The translations under genes and the position numbers were made by a program. Positions 8,664-16,720 of a DNA stretch of 64,000 nucleotides are shown in pieces. A model generated the notes under the pieces. That model did not search any database. It was not told the origin of the DNA and was given only the letters and a program-made list of their open reading frames with translations. The DNA is from DASSQJ01 sp963772645 (GTDB lineage Bacteria; Actinomycetota; Actinomycetes; Actinomycetales; Dermatophilaceae), in the NCBI GenBank assembly GCA_963772645.1, contig CAVYYD010000015.1, forward strand, positions 310,001 to 374,000. The letters run 5' to 3'. Position 1 is the first letter of the stretch. The number at the start of each line of letters is the position of its first letter.

Positions 8664-10094
8664 TCAGTAGGCGAAGCGCTCGAGGTGCACCGCGTCGCGC
8701 GGCACCCCGGCCTTGAGGGCGGCGGTGCGGGCGGCCTCCATCCAGCCGTCCGCCCCGCAGAGGTAGACGTCGTGCTCGGCGACGTCCGGGACGAGCTCCT
8801 TGAGCGCCGCGGCGTCGCTGAGGTGGGCCGCCTGCGCGGGCAGCCAGCTGTCCCGGCCGCGGACCCGGTGGCCCTCGACCTGGACGTACCGGGCGCCGCG
8901 AGCGTCGGCCAGGGCCCGCAGCTCGTCGGCGAGGACGGCCTCGGCACGGGAGCGGACCCGGTGGACCACGGTGACGTCCCCCGGGTGCTGGGGGAGCTCC
9001 TCGAGCAGGGCCCGCAGCGGGGTGATGCCGATGCCGGAGCCCATGAGGAGCACCTTGCGGCGGGTGCGGACCCCCCCGTGGAGCCGCCCGTAGGGGCCCT
9101 CGACGAGCACCCGGGTCCCCGGACGCAGCGAGGCCAGCCGGGACGAGCCGTCACCGACGTGGGCCGCGGTGAGGCGCAGCGTGCGCCCGTCCGGCGCCGC
9201 GGAGAGGGAGTAGGGGTTGGCCCGCATCCAGCCCGGGCCGTCGACGAAGCGCCACTGGAGGAACTGCCCCGCGCGCACGGGCAGCCGATCGAGCCCCTCG
9301 CCGCCCACGGTCACGGTGGTGACCTCGGGGCTCTCGTGACGCACCTCGAGCACGCGCAGCGGGGTGTGCAGGGTGCGCCACAGCGGCACGCCGACCCGGA
9401 AGACGAGCACGGCGGCTGCGGTGAGCGCCCAGAGGGTCCACCAGAAGACGGTCGCGGCGCTCGAGGTGAGGAAGTCCGCGCCGGTCCACAGCTGGTGCGG
9501 CAGGGCCAGGCCGGCGCCGAGGTAGCCGTAGAGGTGGATCAGGTGCCAGGACTCGTACCGCAGCCGCCGGCGCGCCCGCTTCACCGAGGTCACGACGACC
9601 ATGACGAGCGCCACGGTGCCGGCGACCGCGAGCAGCATCCCCGGGTAGTTGACGACGAAGTCCCAGGTGGTGCCCCAGACCCCGAGCGGGGTGCTCGCGG
9701 CGTAGCCGAGGGTGATCAGCACGATGTGCGCGACGAGCAGGTTGAAGGAGGTGAAGCCGACGAGCCGGTGGGTGCGGGCCAGCTCGTCCTGGCCCCAGGC
9801 CTGCTCGACCCACGGGACCCGGGCCATGAGGATCACCTGGACCAGGAGCAGCCCCGAGGCCACGAGCCCGGTGAGGCGGCCGGTCGAGGTGAGGAAGCCC
9901 GCCATCGTCGAGAGGGTCTGGACCCCTCCGCCGGCGACCCACAGCGCGACGACGACGAGCACCACGACCCACGCCAGCGCACCGGACGCGTCACGCCACC
10001 AGCGTGGGGTCGGGGCCAGCCGCCGGTGGGCACGGGGCAGCACGCGGTCGGCGGGGGCGTAGGCGCCCGCGGAGGGCACGGCGCTCGTCGTCAT
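8664..10094 (-). CDS. Membrane ferric-reductase-like NAD(P)H:flavin oxidoreductase
   Basis: This 476-aa protein joins an N-terminal ferric-reductase-like transmembrane domain (about 38-235, six predicted helices) to a C-terminal ferredoxin-reductase-type FAD/NAD(P)H module. Candidate haem-ligand histidines lie in the R-T-H-R-L-V-G and V-A-H-I-V-L segments and in S-W-H-L-I-H-L-Y-G and L-P-H-Q-L. FAD contact is R-A-N-P-Y-S-L-S and the nucleotide loop is G-S-G-I-G-I-T-P-L; C-G-A-D-G-W-M lies near the end. It should pass cytosolic NAD(P)H electrons across the membrane, here probably to the flavinylated FMN-binding protein encoded 28 bp downstream. ATG 10092-10094. Confidence 0.88.
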   Translation of the reverse strand: MTTSAVPSAGAYAPADRVLPRAHRRLAPTPRWWRDASGALAWVVVLVVVALWVAGGGVQTLSTMAGFLTSTGRLTGLVASGLLLVQVILMARVPWVEQAWGQDELARTHRLVGFTSFNLLVAHIVLITLGYAASTPLGVWGTTWDFVVNYPGMLLAVAGTVALVMVVVTSVKRARRRLRYESWHLIHLYGYLGAGLALPHQLWTGADFLTSSAATVFWWTLWALTAAAVLVFRVGVPLWRTLHTPLRVLEVRHESPEVTTVTVGGEGLDRLPVRAGQFLQWRFVDGPGWMRANPYSLSAAPDGRTLRLTAAHVGDGSSRLASLRPGTRVLVEGPYGRLHGGVRTRRKVLLMGSGIGITPLRALLEELPQHPGDVTVVHRVRSRAEAVLADELRALADARGARYVQVEGHRVRGRDSWLPAQAAHLSDAAALKELVPDVAEHDVYLCGADGWMEAARTAALKAGVPRDAVHLERFAY

Positions 10095-10185
10095 GCCGAG
10101 TACTCTCCGGCCGGAGGCTATGACCCACCTGTGAACCGGGTTCGGGTCCTCCGTGAGCGCCGGACGACTCGTCGGCCGAGTGCGT

Positions 10186-10197
10186 GGAAACGTTTAC
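10186..10197. promoter_or_regulatory. LacI-family-type operator
   Basis: The 12-mer GGAAACGTTTAC is a near-palindrome around an AAACGTTT core, the consensus type bound by LacI/GalR sugar repressors. It lies 23 bp before the chosen GTG of the amylosucrase gene and would overlap its promoter or leader. No LacI-family gene is in the window, so the regulator must be encoded elsewhere. This is inference from sequence alone. Confidence 0.5.
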
Positions 10198-10219
10198 GCC
10201 GATCCGCGAGAATGCGCCC

Positions 10220-12160
10220 GTGACCGCAGCGCTGCCGCCACCCCCGACCGTCTCCGCCCGCGGTGTCTCGGGGGACCGCCTCACGATGCTCCAGGCACGG
10301 GTCGACCGGTGGTGGCCCGACCTCGTGCGCGGCCTCGAGGCGCTCTACGGCGAGGAGCGGGCCGAGGCCCTCGCCACCGGGCTCGTCGACCTCGCGGGCC
10401 GGGCCTATGCCCGCCGCCCCGACCGCCTGCACCGGCGCGACCTCGACCGGATGCTGCAGCCGGACTGGCTCCAGGACCCCTCGATGGTCGGGTACGCCGC
10501 GTACACCGAGCGGTTCGCCGCCGACCTGAAGGGCGTCTCGCGGCGGGTTCCGTACCTCGCCGAGCTCGGGGTCCGCTACCTCCACCTCATGCCCCTGCTG
10601 CGCCCCCGCGAGGGCGACAACGACGGCGGCTACGCCGTGGTGGACTACCGGCAGGTCCGGCCCGACCTGGGCACGATGGACGACCTGGAGGCGCTCGCGG
10701 GCCACCTCCACGAGTCCGGGATGAGCCTCGTCCTCGACCTCGTCCTCAACCACGTCGCCCGGGAGCACGAGTGGGCGGTCAAGGCCCGCGGCGGCCACCA
10801 CCGCTACCGCTCCTACTTCCACGTCTTCCCCGACCGGCGGCTGCCCGACGCCTACGAGCGCACCCTGCCCGAGGTCTTCCCCGACTTCGCACCCGGCAAC
10901 TTCACCTGGGACGACGAGCTCGACGGCTGGGTGTGGACGACGTTCAACTCCTGGCAGTGGGACGTCAACTGGGGCAACCCCGACGTGCTCACCGAGTACG
11001 CCTCGGTCATCCTCGACCTCGCCAACCGGGGCGTCGACGTCCTGCGGCTCGACGCCATCGCCTTCATGTGGAAGAAGCTCGGCACCGACTGCCAGGGCCT
11101 GCCGCAGGTGCACTCGATCACCCAGGTGCTGCGGGCCGTCACCCGCATCGCCTGCCCGGCCGTGGCGTTCAAGGCCGAGGCGATCGTCGCGCCCACCAAG
11201 CTGCTCGCCTACCTCGGCACCGGGCAGTTCACAGGGAGGGTCAGCGACCTCGCGTACCACAACAGCCTCATGGTGCAGGTGTGGTCGATGCTCGCCGCGC
11301 GTGACGTCCGGCTCGCGGTCCGCGCCCTCGGGTCGCTGCCGCCGAAGCCGCCGACCGCGACCTGGCTGACCTACCTGCGCTGCCACGACGACATCGGGTG
11401 GGCGGTGATGGACGAGGACGCCGAGGCCGTCGGCCTCAACGGGTGGGCCCACCGGCGGTTCCTCGCCGAGTGGTACTCCGGCGACTTCCCCGGCTCGTCC
11501 GCGCGAGGGCTGGTCTTCCAGCACAACGCGCACACCGGGGACATGCGCACCAGCGGCACCGCGGCCTCGCTCGCCGGCCTCGAGGCGGCCGAGGACGGCG
11601 GTTCCCCGGCCGAGCTCGAGCGGGCGCTGGCCCGGCTGCGGCTCGCCCACGCGCTCGTCCTCGGCTGGGGCGGCATCCCGGTCATCTGGAGCGGCGACGA
11701 GCTGGGGCAGCCGAACGACCCGCACTGGGCCGACGAGGCGGGCCACGAGGACGACAACCGGTGGGCCCACCGGCCCCGGCTCGACCCCGGCCGCCTGGCG
11801 CAGCGCTCGGACCCCGAGACCGTCCCGGGCCGGGTCTTCGGCGGCCTTGTCGAGCTGGTGCGGGCGCGCGCCGAGCTGCCGCACCTGCACGGGTCGGTCG
11901 AGACGGCGATCGGCCCGGTCGACGACCCCGGGGTGCTCGTCACCGTGCGGGACCACCCGGTCGGCCGGTTCGTGGGCCTCTACAACGTGACGCCGGAGAC
12001 CCGTCGGTGGCCGGGCTGGCGCGCGCACGAGCTCGGTGTCGCGGCATCCGTCGACGCGGTGACCCGGGAGCCCCTGCCGTGGGACCGCGACGGCGACGTG
12101 CACCTGCCGCCCTACGCCGCCCTCTGGCTCACGTCCCCCACTCCCCTCGGACGTGTGTGA
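10220..12160 (+). CDS. Amylosucrase-like GH13 family glucosyltransferase
   Basis: The 646-aa product resembles amylosucrase, which uses sucrose to build alpha-1,4-glucan and releases fructose. Catalytic landmarks fit GH13: nucleophile in V-L-R-L-D-A-I-A-F, acid/base Glu in F-K-A-E-A-I-V, and third acid in R-C-H-D-D-I-G-W. The 'RTLPEVFPDFAPGNFTW' and 'WTTFNSWQWDVN' stretches also parallel amylosucrases, and length is close to the family's usual 630-650 aa. Sucrose hydrolase or trehalose-synthase-like activity cannot be excluded. I place the start at GTG 10220 because an upstream GTG at 10184 lies inside the operator. The TGA lies within a 44-bp palindromic repeat. Confidence 0.85.
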   Translation: MTAALPPPPTVSARGVSGDRLTMLQARVDRWWPDLVRGLEALYGEERAEALATGLVDLAGRAYARRPDRLHRRDLDRMLQPDWLQDPSMVGYAAYTERFAADLKGVSRRVPYLAELGVRYLHLMPLLRPREGDNDGGYAVVDYRQVRPDLGTMDDLEALAGHLHESGMSLVLDLVLNHVAREHEWAVKARGGHHRYRSYFHVFPDRRLPDAYERTLPEVFPDFAPGNFTWDDELDGWVWTTFNSWQWDVNWGNPDVLTEYASVILDLANRGVDVLRLDAIAFMWKKLGTDCQGLPQVHSITQVLRAVTRIACPAVAFKAEAIVAPTKLLAYLGTGQFTGRVSDLAYHNSLMVQVWSMLAARDVRLAVRALGSLPPKPPTATWLTYLRCHDDIGWAVMDEDAEAVGLNGWAHRRFLAEWYSGDFPGSSARGLVFQHNAHTGDMRTSGTAASLAGLEAAEDGGSPAELERALARLRLAHALVLGWGGIPVIWSGDELGQPNDPHWADEAGHEDDNRWAHRPRLDPGRLAQRSDPETVPGRVFGGLVELVRARAELPHLHGSVETAIGPVDDPGVLVTVRDHPVGRFVGLYNVTPETRRWPGWRAHELGVAASVDAVTREPLPWDRDGDVHLPPYAALWLTSPTPLGRV

Positions 12161-12194
12161 AGAGTGGTGGCTGCGCGAGGGTCTTCACACACGT
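12151..12194. repeat. 44-bp palindromic repeat, copy 1
   Basis: Perfect 13-bp arms ACGTGTGTGAAGA / TCTTCACACACGT enclose an 18-base loop. A second copy at 13183-13226, in the same orientation, differs by one base. The repeat contains the amylosucrase stop codon and precedes the DUF559-type gene. It may work as a terminator; the duplicate nature suggests a REP-like family. Confidence 0.85.
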
Positions 12195-12254
12195 CCGCGG
12201 GGAGGCTGTGGATGACGTCCGCGGGCGCGGCCCGCCGTCGGACAGGGTCGGGAC

Positions 12255-13172
12255 GTGCCGCGAACGACCGTGCCCCGACGCGAGCTGCGCCGTGCCGCGA
12301 GGTCGGCGGCCGAGGAGTTCGGCGGGGTCCTCACGATGCGGCACCTGGCCGGTCTCGGCTACGACCACGGGGCGATCGCTCGTGAGGTCGCCGCTGAGCG
12401 GTGGCAACGGCTCGGCACCCACGCCGTCGCCCTGCACACCGGGCCGGTCTCGGCTGCGGCCATGCGCTGGCGTGCCGTGTGGGAGGTCGCAGCGGACGTC
12501 GCCCTCGTCGACGGGGTCAGCGCGCTCGCGGTAGCCGGCCTCGTGGGGTTCGACGAGGAGGTCGTCCACGTCTCCGTGCCGCGCAACGCCCGCTGCCCGC
12601 AGGTGGACGGGGTCCGGGTCCACCGGGTTCGCCGGGTGCCCGGAGAGTCACCGGCCGCCGGGCTGCCCCGCAGCCGACCGGAGGTCGCCGCCCTGCGCGC
12701 CGCCGCCTGGGCCCGAAGCGACCGCCAGGCGGCGCTCATCCTCTGCCTCGCGGTGCAGCAGCGGCTGACCACCGGGGCACGGCTGCAGTCGAGCCTTCGC
12801 GTGGTCCGCAACCGTGGACGCCGACCCTTCGTCCGCCGGGTGCTCGCCGACATCACCGACGGCGCCCAGTCGCTGGGCGAGCTCGACTTCGCCTCGATCT
12901 GCCGACGTCACGGCATCCCCGCCCCCGAGCGCCAGGTCCTGAGGCGCACGGCTCGGGGCCGGGTGTACCTCGACGCCCGATGGCGCCGCGCCGGCGTGGT
13001 CGCGGAGATCGACGGCGCGGGGCACCGACTCGGGCTCGCCGTCGCCGACGACAACCTCCGGCAGAACGAGGTCACCCTCTCCGGCGACCTCGTGCTCCGG
13101 ATCGACCTCGTGGGTCTGCGCGTGCACGAACACGCCTTCATGCGGCAGCTCGCGACGGCGGTCGGGGCGTGA
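12255..13172 (+). CDS. AbiEi-type winged-helix + DUF559 (Vsr-like nuclease fold) protein
   Basis: This 305-aa cytosolic protein has two parts. The first 60 or so residues (G-G-V-L-T-M-R-H-L-A-G-L-G-Y) look like the winged-helix N-terminal domain shared with AbiEi-type antitoxins. The C-terminal 90 or so look like DUF559, a PD-(D/E)xK fold related to very-short-patch-repair endonucleases: E-L-D-F, then Y-L-D-A-R-W, then V-A-E-I-D-G-A-G-H. Such genes are abundant and variable in Micrococcales, and no function has been shown. No partner toxin lies beside it. GTG 12255 begins 'PRTTVPRRELRRAA'. Palindromic repeats bracket the gene at 12151 and 13183. Confidence 0.75.
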   Translation: MPRTTVPRRELRRAARSAAEEFGGVLTMRHLAGLGYDHGAIAREVAAERWQRLGTHAVALHTGPVSAAAMRWRAVWEVAADVALVDGVSALAVAGLVGFDEEVVHVSVPRNARCPQVDGVRVHRVRRVPGESPAAGLPRSRPEVAALRAAAWARSDRQAALILCLAVQQRLTTGARLQSSLRVVRNRGRRPFVRRVLADITDGAQSLGELDFASICRRHGIPAPERQVLRRTARGRVYLDARWRRAGVVAEIDGAGHRLGLAVADDNLRQNEVTLSGDLVLRIDLVGLRVHEHAFMRQLATAVGA

Positions 13173-13182
13173 CCTGATCCGA

Positions 13183-13226
13183 ACGTGTGTGAATAGTGGT
13201 GGCTGCGCGAGGGTCTTCACACACGT
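13183..13226. repeat. 44-bp palindromic repeat, copy 2
   Basis: This copy is identical to 12151-12194 except for one base (A-A-T-A instead of A-A-G-A in the left arm). It sits between the convergent DUF559-type gene (ends 13172) and the TSUP transporter gene (ends 13250), where it could serve as a bidirectional terminator. Confidence 0.85.
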
Positions 13227-13249
13227 TTCGCGGAACCGGGGCGCAGCGC

Positions 13250-14029
13250 TCACCAGAGGCCGAGGAGCTGCCCGCCGATCCGGATGACGAACGCCCCGAC
13301 GACGACGACGAAGACGGCCCGGATGAAGCGGCTCCCCCGGGACACGGCGGTGCGCGCCCCCACGTAGCCGCCGAGCAGGTTCATCCCCGCCATCACCGCC
13401 CCGACCCCGAGCACGACGTGGCCACCCGGTGCGAAGACGGTCAGCGCGCCGAGGTTCGTCGCGAGGTTGGTGATCTTCGCCGTGGCGCTGGCCTCGAGGA
13501 AGGCGTAGCCGATCAGGCCGACGAGGACGAAGACGAGGAAGGACCCCGTCCCGGGCCCCAGCGCGCCGTCGTAGATGCCGATGACGAAGCCGGTGCCCAC
13601 GGCTGCCGTCGTGTGTCGCGCCCCGGTGAACCGCAGCAGGGTCAGGTCCCCGACCGAGGGCTTGAGGAGGGTGTACGCCCCGACGACGACGAGCATGACG
13701 AGGATGACCGGGTTGAACGCGCTCTTGGGGATGTGCAGCCCCAGCAGCGCCCCGAGGATCGCGCCGAGGTACGCGACGGCGGCCATCGGCAGCGCGGTCC
13801 GCAGGTCCGGGCGCACCCGCCGGTAGTACGTCACGGCCGCCGTCCCGGTGCCCCACACCGACGCGAACTTGTTCGTCGCGAGCACCTGGGCCGGTAGGGC
13901 CCCCGGCAGCCCGAGGAGCAGCGCGGGCAGCTGGACCAGCCCGCCGCCGCCGACGACGGCGTCGACCCAGCCGGCGAGGAACCCGGCGAGCCCGAGCAGC
14001 GCGACGGTGTGCAGGGGCAGGTCGCTCAC
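13250..14029 (-). CDS. TSUP (TauE/SafE) family anion permease
   Basis: This 259-aa polytopic membrane protein with about eight hydrophobic segments belongs to the 4-toluene-sulfonate uptake permease (TSUP/TauE/SafE) family. The family hallmark G-x-x-x-G-x-x-D-A-x-x-G-G-G-G-G at the N-terminus appears as G-F-L-A-G-W-V-D-A-V-V-G-G-G-G-L, followed by A-T-N-K-F-A-S. A second repeat half is seen in Y-D-G-A-L-G-P-G-T-G-S-F. Members move sulfite, sulfoacetate or other small organic anions; the substrate here is unknown. GTG at 14027-14029 lies 26 bp after the HAD gene stop, so it may be the last gene of the proS-HAD unit. Confidence 0.88.
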   Translation of the reverse strand: MSDLPLHTVALLGLAGFLAGWVDAVVGGGGLVQLPALLLGLPGALPAQVLATNKFASVWGTGTAAVTYYRRVRPDLRTALPMAAVAYLGAILGALLGLHIPKSAFNPVILVMLVVVGAYTLLKPSVGDLTLLRFTGARHTTAAVGTGFVIGIYDGALGPGTGSFLVFVLVGLIGYAFLEASATAKITNLATNLGALTVFAPGGHVVLGVGAVMAGMNLLGGYVGARTAVSRGSRFIRAVFVVVVGAFVIRIGGQLLGLW

Positions 14030-14055
14030 CGCGACACCCTATGCCGCCGCGCAGG

Positions 14056-14817
14056 TCAGGGGCCGCGCCGCCAGCCGTCGACGACGGCCAGGACGTCGAG
14101 CAGGTCGTGCGCCCGCGCGTCCGGGACCGCGGTGACCTCGATCCGCTGGCTGGCCGGGATGTCCGAGTGCGGGATCCAGATGGTCCGCATCCCGACCTGC
14201 TGCGGTCCGTGGACGTCCTCGAACATCCGGTCGCCGACGTAGACCGAGTGCTCCGGCGCGACGCCCAGCGCCCGGCACACGGCCCGGAACGCCTCGGGGT
14301 GCGGCTTGACGTGCTCGATCTCGCTCGAGTAGACGTCGGCGTCGATGAGGCCGAGGACGCCGTCGCGCTCGAAGATCTCCCGGTGGTACTCGCGCGACCA
14401 GATGGTGTTGGAGAGGACGCCGACCCGGATGCCGCGCTGCCGCAGCCCCTCCCACAGCGGGCGGACGTGCGGGTCGGTGTGGGTGTGCGGCTCCCAGAAG
14501 CGCCGGTACGCCGCGAGCGCCAGGTGGTGCCGGTCGTGCTCGGCGTCGACCCCGGCCTCGTCGAGGATCTCGGCGAGCGAGGCGGAGCGGTGATCCTCCC
14601 GGCCCCGACGCCACGCGTCGGACTCCACCGCGAGGATGCGCTCGGCGAGCCGGTGGGCCTCGTCGAGGTCCTCCTCCGGCACCTCCGGCGACCCGACCGG
14701 GATGCCGTGGACCTCGCGCGCGAAGACCCGCCACTGCTCCGGCAGGTCGACCTCGTGCCACGGCGTCAGGGTGCCGCCCCAGTCGAAGACGACCGCCTCG
14801 ACCTGTCGCGTGGTCAC
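14056..14817 (-). CDS. HAD-superfamily hydrolase
   Basis: This 253-aa haloacid-dehalogenase-type phosphatase shows motif I in F-D-W-G-G-T-L-T (first Asp nucleophile; the usual second Asp is replaced by Gly, which is seen in some subfamilies), motif II S-N-T near residue 140, motif III Lys in H-V-K-P-H-P, and motif IV V-G-D-R-M-F-E-D. The helical cap lies between motifs I and II. The missing second Asp may lower or change phosphatase activity. The substrate is unknown. Its GTG overlaps the proS stop (GTGA), so the two are translated together, a recurrent pairing in related genera as far as I know. Confidence 0.88.
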   Translation of the reverse strand: MTTRQVEAVVFDWGGTLTPWHEVDLPEQWRVFAREVHGIPVGSPEVPEEDLDEAHRLAERILAVESDAWRRGREDHRSASLAEILDEAGVDAEHDRHHLALAAYRRFWEPHTHTDPHVRPLWEGLRQRGIRVGVLSNTIWSREYHREIFERDGVLGLIDADVYSSEIEHVKPHPEAFRAVCRALGVAPEHSVYVGDRMFEDVHGPQQVGMRTIWIPHSDIPASQRIEVTAVPDARAHDLLDVLAVVDGWRRGP

Positions 14818-16583
14818 GCCCGGCCGACCTCGGCGAGGACCTCCGCGACGGCGTCGCCGGTGCCCACCTCACGACGCTCCCCCGACCGGCGGTCGCGGAC
14901 CTCGACGACCCCGTCGGCGAGCCCCCGGCCCACGACGACGATCGTGGGCACCCCGATCAGCTCGGCGTCCTTGAACTTCACCCCGGGGCTGGCCTGGCGG
15001 CGGTCGTCGAAGAGCACCTCGACGCCCTCGGCCTCGAGCGCGCGGGTCAGCTCCTCGGCGTAGCCGAAGACCGCGTCGTCCTTGCCGGTCGCGACGAGGT
15101 GGACGTCGGCCGGGGAGACGGCGCGCGGCCAGACCAGCCCGAGGTCGTCGTGGTTGCCCTCGGCGACACAGGCGACCGCCCGGGACACCCCCACGCCGTA
15201 GGAGCCCATGATGACGGTGCGCAGCTTCCCGTTCTCGTCGAGGACCCGCAGGTCGAGGGCCTGCGCGTACTTGGTCCCGAGCTGGAAGATGTGGCCCATC
15301 TCGATGCCGCGGGCCGACTCCAGGGCGTGCCCGCACGAGGGGCACGCGTCGCCGTCGCGAACCTCCGCGGCCTCGATCGTCCCGTCGGCGGTGAAGTCGC
15401 GACCCGCCACGAGGTCGACGACGTGCCGCCCGCCGGTGTCGGCGCCGGTGACCCAGGCGGTGCCGTCGACGACCCGCGGGTCGAGGAGGTAGCGGATGCC
15501 GGAGGCGTTCCCCGCGCCGAGCGCCCCGGGGCCGATGTACCCCTTGGCCAGCGCCGGATACCGCTCGAAGTCCGCCTCCCCGAAGGCCTCGACAGCGGCC
15601 GGCTCGACCTGCGCGCCGAGCCGCTTCTCGTCCACCTCGCGGTCGCCGGGCAGGCCGATGGCCAGGGGCTCTCGGGTGCCGTCGGGGTGGACCAGGACGA
15701 CCAGGACGTTCTTCAACGTGTCGGAGGCGGCCCAGGCGCGGCCGTCCGCGCGGGGCAGGGCCCCGTTCAGGTGGTCCACGAGCGTCGCGATCGTCGGGGT
15801 GTCGGGGGTGTCCTCGACGTGCGCGGCGGGCACCTGCGAGGCGTCGACGGCATCCGGCACGGGCACCCGGACGGCCTCGACGTTCGCGGCGTAGCCGCAG
15901 CTCGGGCACCGGACGTAGGTGTCCTCGCCGTTCTCGGCGGTGGCGAGGAACTCCTCGGACTTCGAGCCGCCCATGGCCCCAGCCATGGCCTGGACGATGA
16001 CGTAGTGGAAGCCGAGCCGCTCGAAGATCCGTACGTAGGCGTCGCGGTGCAGCTGGTAGCTCTTGTCGAGGCCGGCCTCGTCGATGTCGAAGGAGTAGCT
16101 GTCCTTCATGACGAACTCGCGACCGCGCAGCAGCCCCGCCCGGGGCCGGGCCTCGTCGCGGTACTTGGTCTGGATCTGGTAGATCGACAGCGGCAGGTCC
16201 TTGTACGAGGAGTACAGGTCCTTGACCGCCAGGGTGAACATCTCCTCGTGGGTGGGGCCGAGGAGGTAGTCGGCGTCCTTGCGGTCCTTGAGCCGGAAGA
16301 CGGTGTCCCCGTACTCCTGCCACCGGCCGCTCGCCTCGTAGGGCTCACGGGGCAGCAGCGCCGGGAAGAGCAGCTCCTGGGCGCCGATCGCGTCCATCTC
16401 CTCGCGGACGATGGCCTCCACGCGGCGGAGCACCCGCAGCCCGAGCGGGAGCCAGGTGTAGATGCCGGGGCTGACCCGGCGGATGTAGCCGGCGCGCACG
16501 AGCAGCTGGTGGCTCGGGACCTCCGCGTCCGCCGGGTTCTCGCGCAGGGTGCGCAGGAACAGGGTCGACATGCGAAGGGCCAC
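14814..16583 (-). CDS. proS: Prolyl-tRNA synthetase
   Basis: ProS charges tRNA-Pro. The 589-aa product is the long bacterial type with the editing (INS/YbaK-like) domain between class II motifs 2 and 3. Visible marks are 'PSHQLLVRAGYIRRVSPGIY' near the N-terminus, L-G-P-T-H-E-E-M motif, Y-R-D-E-A-R-P-R-A-G-L-L-R-G-R-E-F motif 2, the insertion domain (about 240-400), then G-S-Y-G-V-G-V-S-R motif 3 and an anticodon-binding C-terminal domain. GTG 16581-16583 has GAGGAGAG at proper spacing; an internal ATG at 16571 would lose four residues. Identification is certain. Confidence 0.98.
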   Translation of the reverse strand: MALRMSTLFLRTLRENPADAEVPSHQLLVRAGYIRRVSPGIYTWLPLGLRVLRRVEAIVREEMDAIGAQELLFPALLPREPYEASGRWQEYGDTVFRLKDRKDADYLLGPTHEEMFTLAVKDLYSSYKDLPLSIYQIQTKYRDEARPRAGLLRGREFVMKDSYSFDIDEAGLDKSYQLHRDAYVRIFERLGFHYVIVQAMAGAMGGSKSEEFLATAENGEDTYVRCPSCGYAANVEAVRVPVPDAVDASQVPAAHVEDTPDTPTIATLVDHLNGALPRADGRAWAASDTLKNVLVVLVHPDGTREPLAIGLPGDREVDEKRLGAQVEPAAVEAFGEADFERYPALAKGYIGPGALGAGNASGIRYLLDPRVVDGTAWVTGADTGGRHVVDLVAGRDFTADGTIEAAEVRDGDACPSCGHALESARGIEMGHIFQLGTKYAQALDLRVLDENGKLRTVIMGSYGVGVSRAVACVAEGNHDDLGLVWPRAVSPADVHLVATGKDDAVFGYAEELTRALEAEGVEVLFDDRRQASPGVKFKDAELIGVPTIVVVGRGLADGVVEVRDRRSGERREVGTGDAVAEVLAEVGRA

Positions 16584-16672
16584 GGTCTCTCCTCGGTGCG
16601 GTGCGGGTGCGGGCCCCCCGCCGAGGGCCGCCCCCGAGGATATCCGCGACGAGCGACGCCGCTCACCCGACT

Positions 16673-16712
16673 TCTCCCGGGGGGCGTGGCCGGCGGCCAC
16701 CCCCCCGGGAGA
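16673..16712. terminator. Strong hairpin downstream of the sedolisin gene
   Basis: Arms TCTCCCGGGGGG and CCCCCCGGGAGA extend through an inner GTGGCC/GGCCAC stem with one bulged base and a short loop. It follows the sedolisin stop (16721) on the minus strand and precedes proS, so it most likely ends the protease transcript. No T-tract. Confidence 0.65.
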
Positions 16713-16720
16713 GCGAGCCG

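Noticed and set aside
10184..10219. Earlier GTG start for the amylosucrase gene
   Set aside because: It lies within the LacI-type operator and adds 12 residues without family support.
12255..13172. Type IV toxin-antitoxin locus (AbiE)
   Set aside because: No AbiEii nucleotidyltransferase toxin lies next to it, and the C-terminal half is nuclease-like rather than antitoxin.
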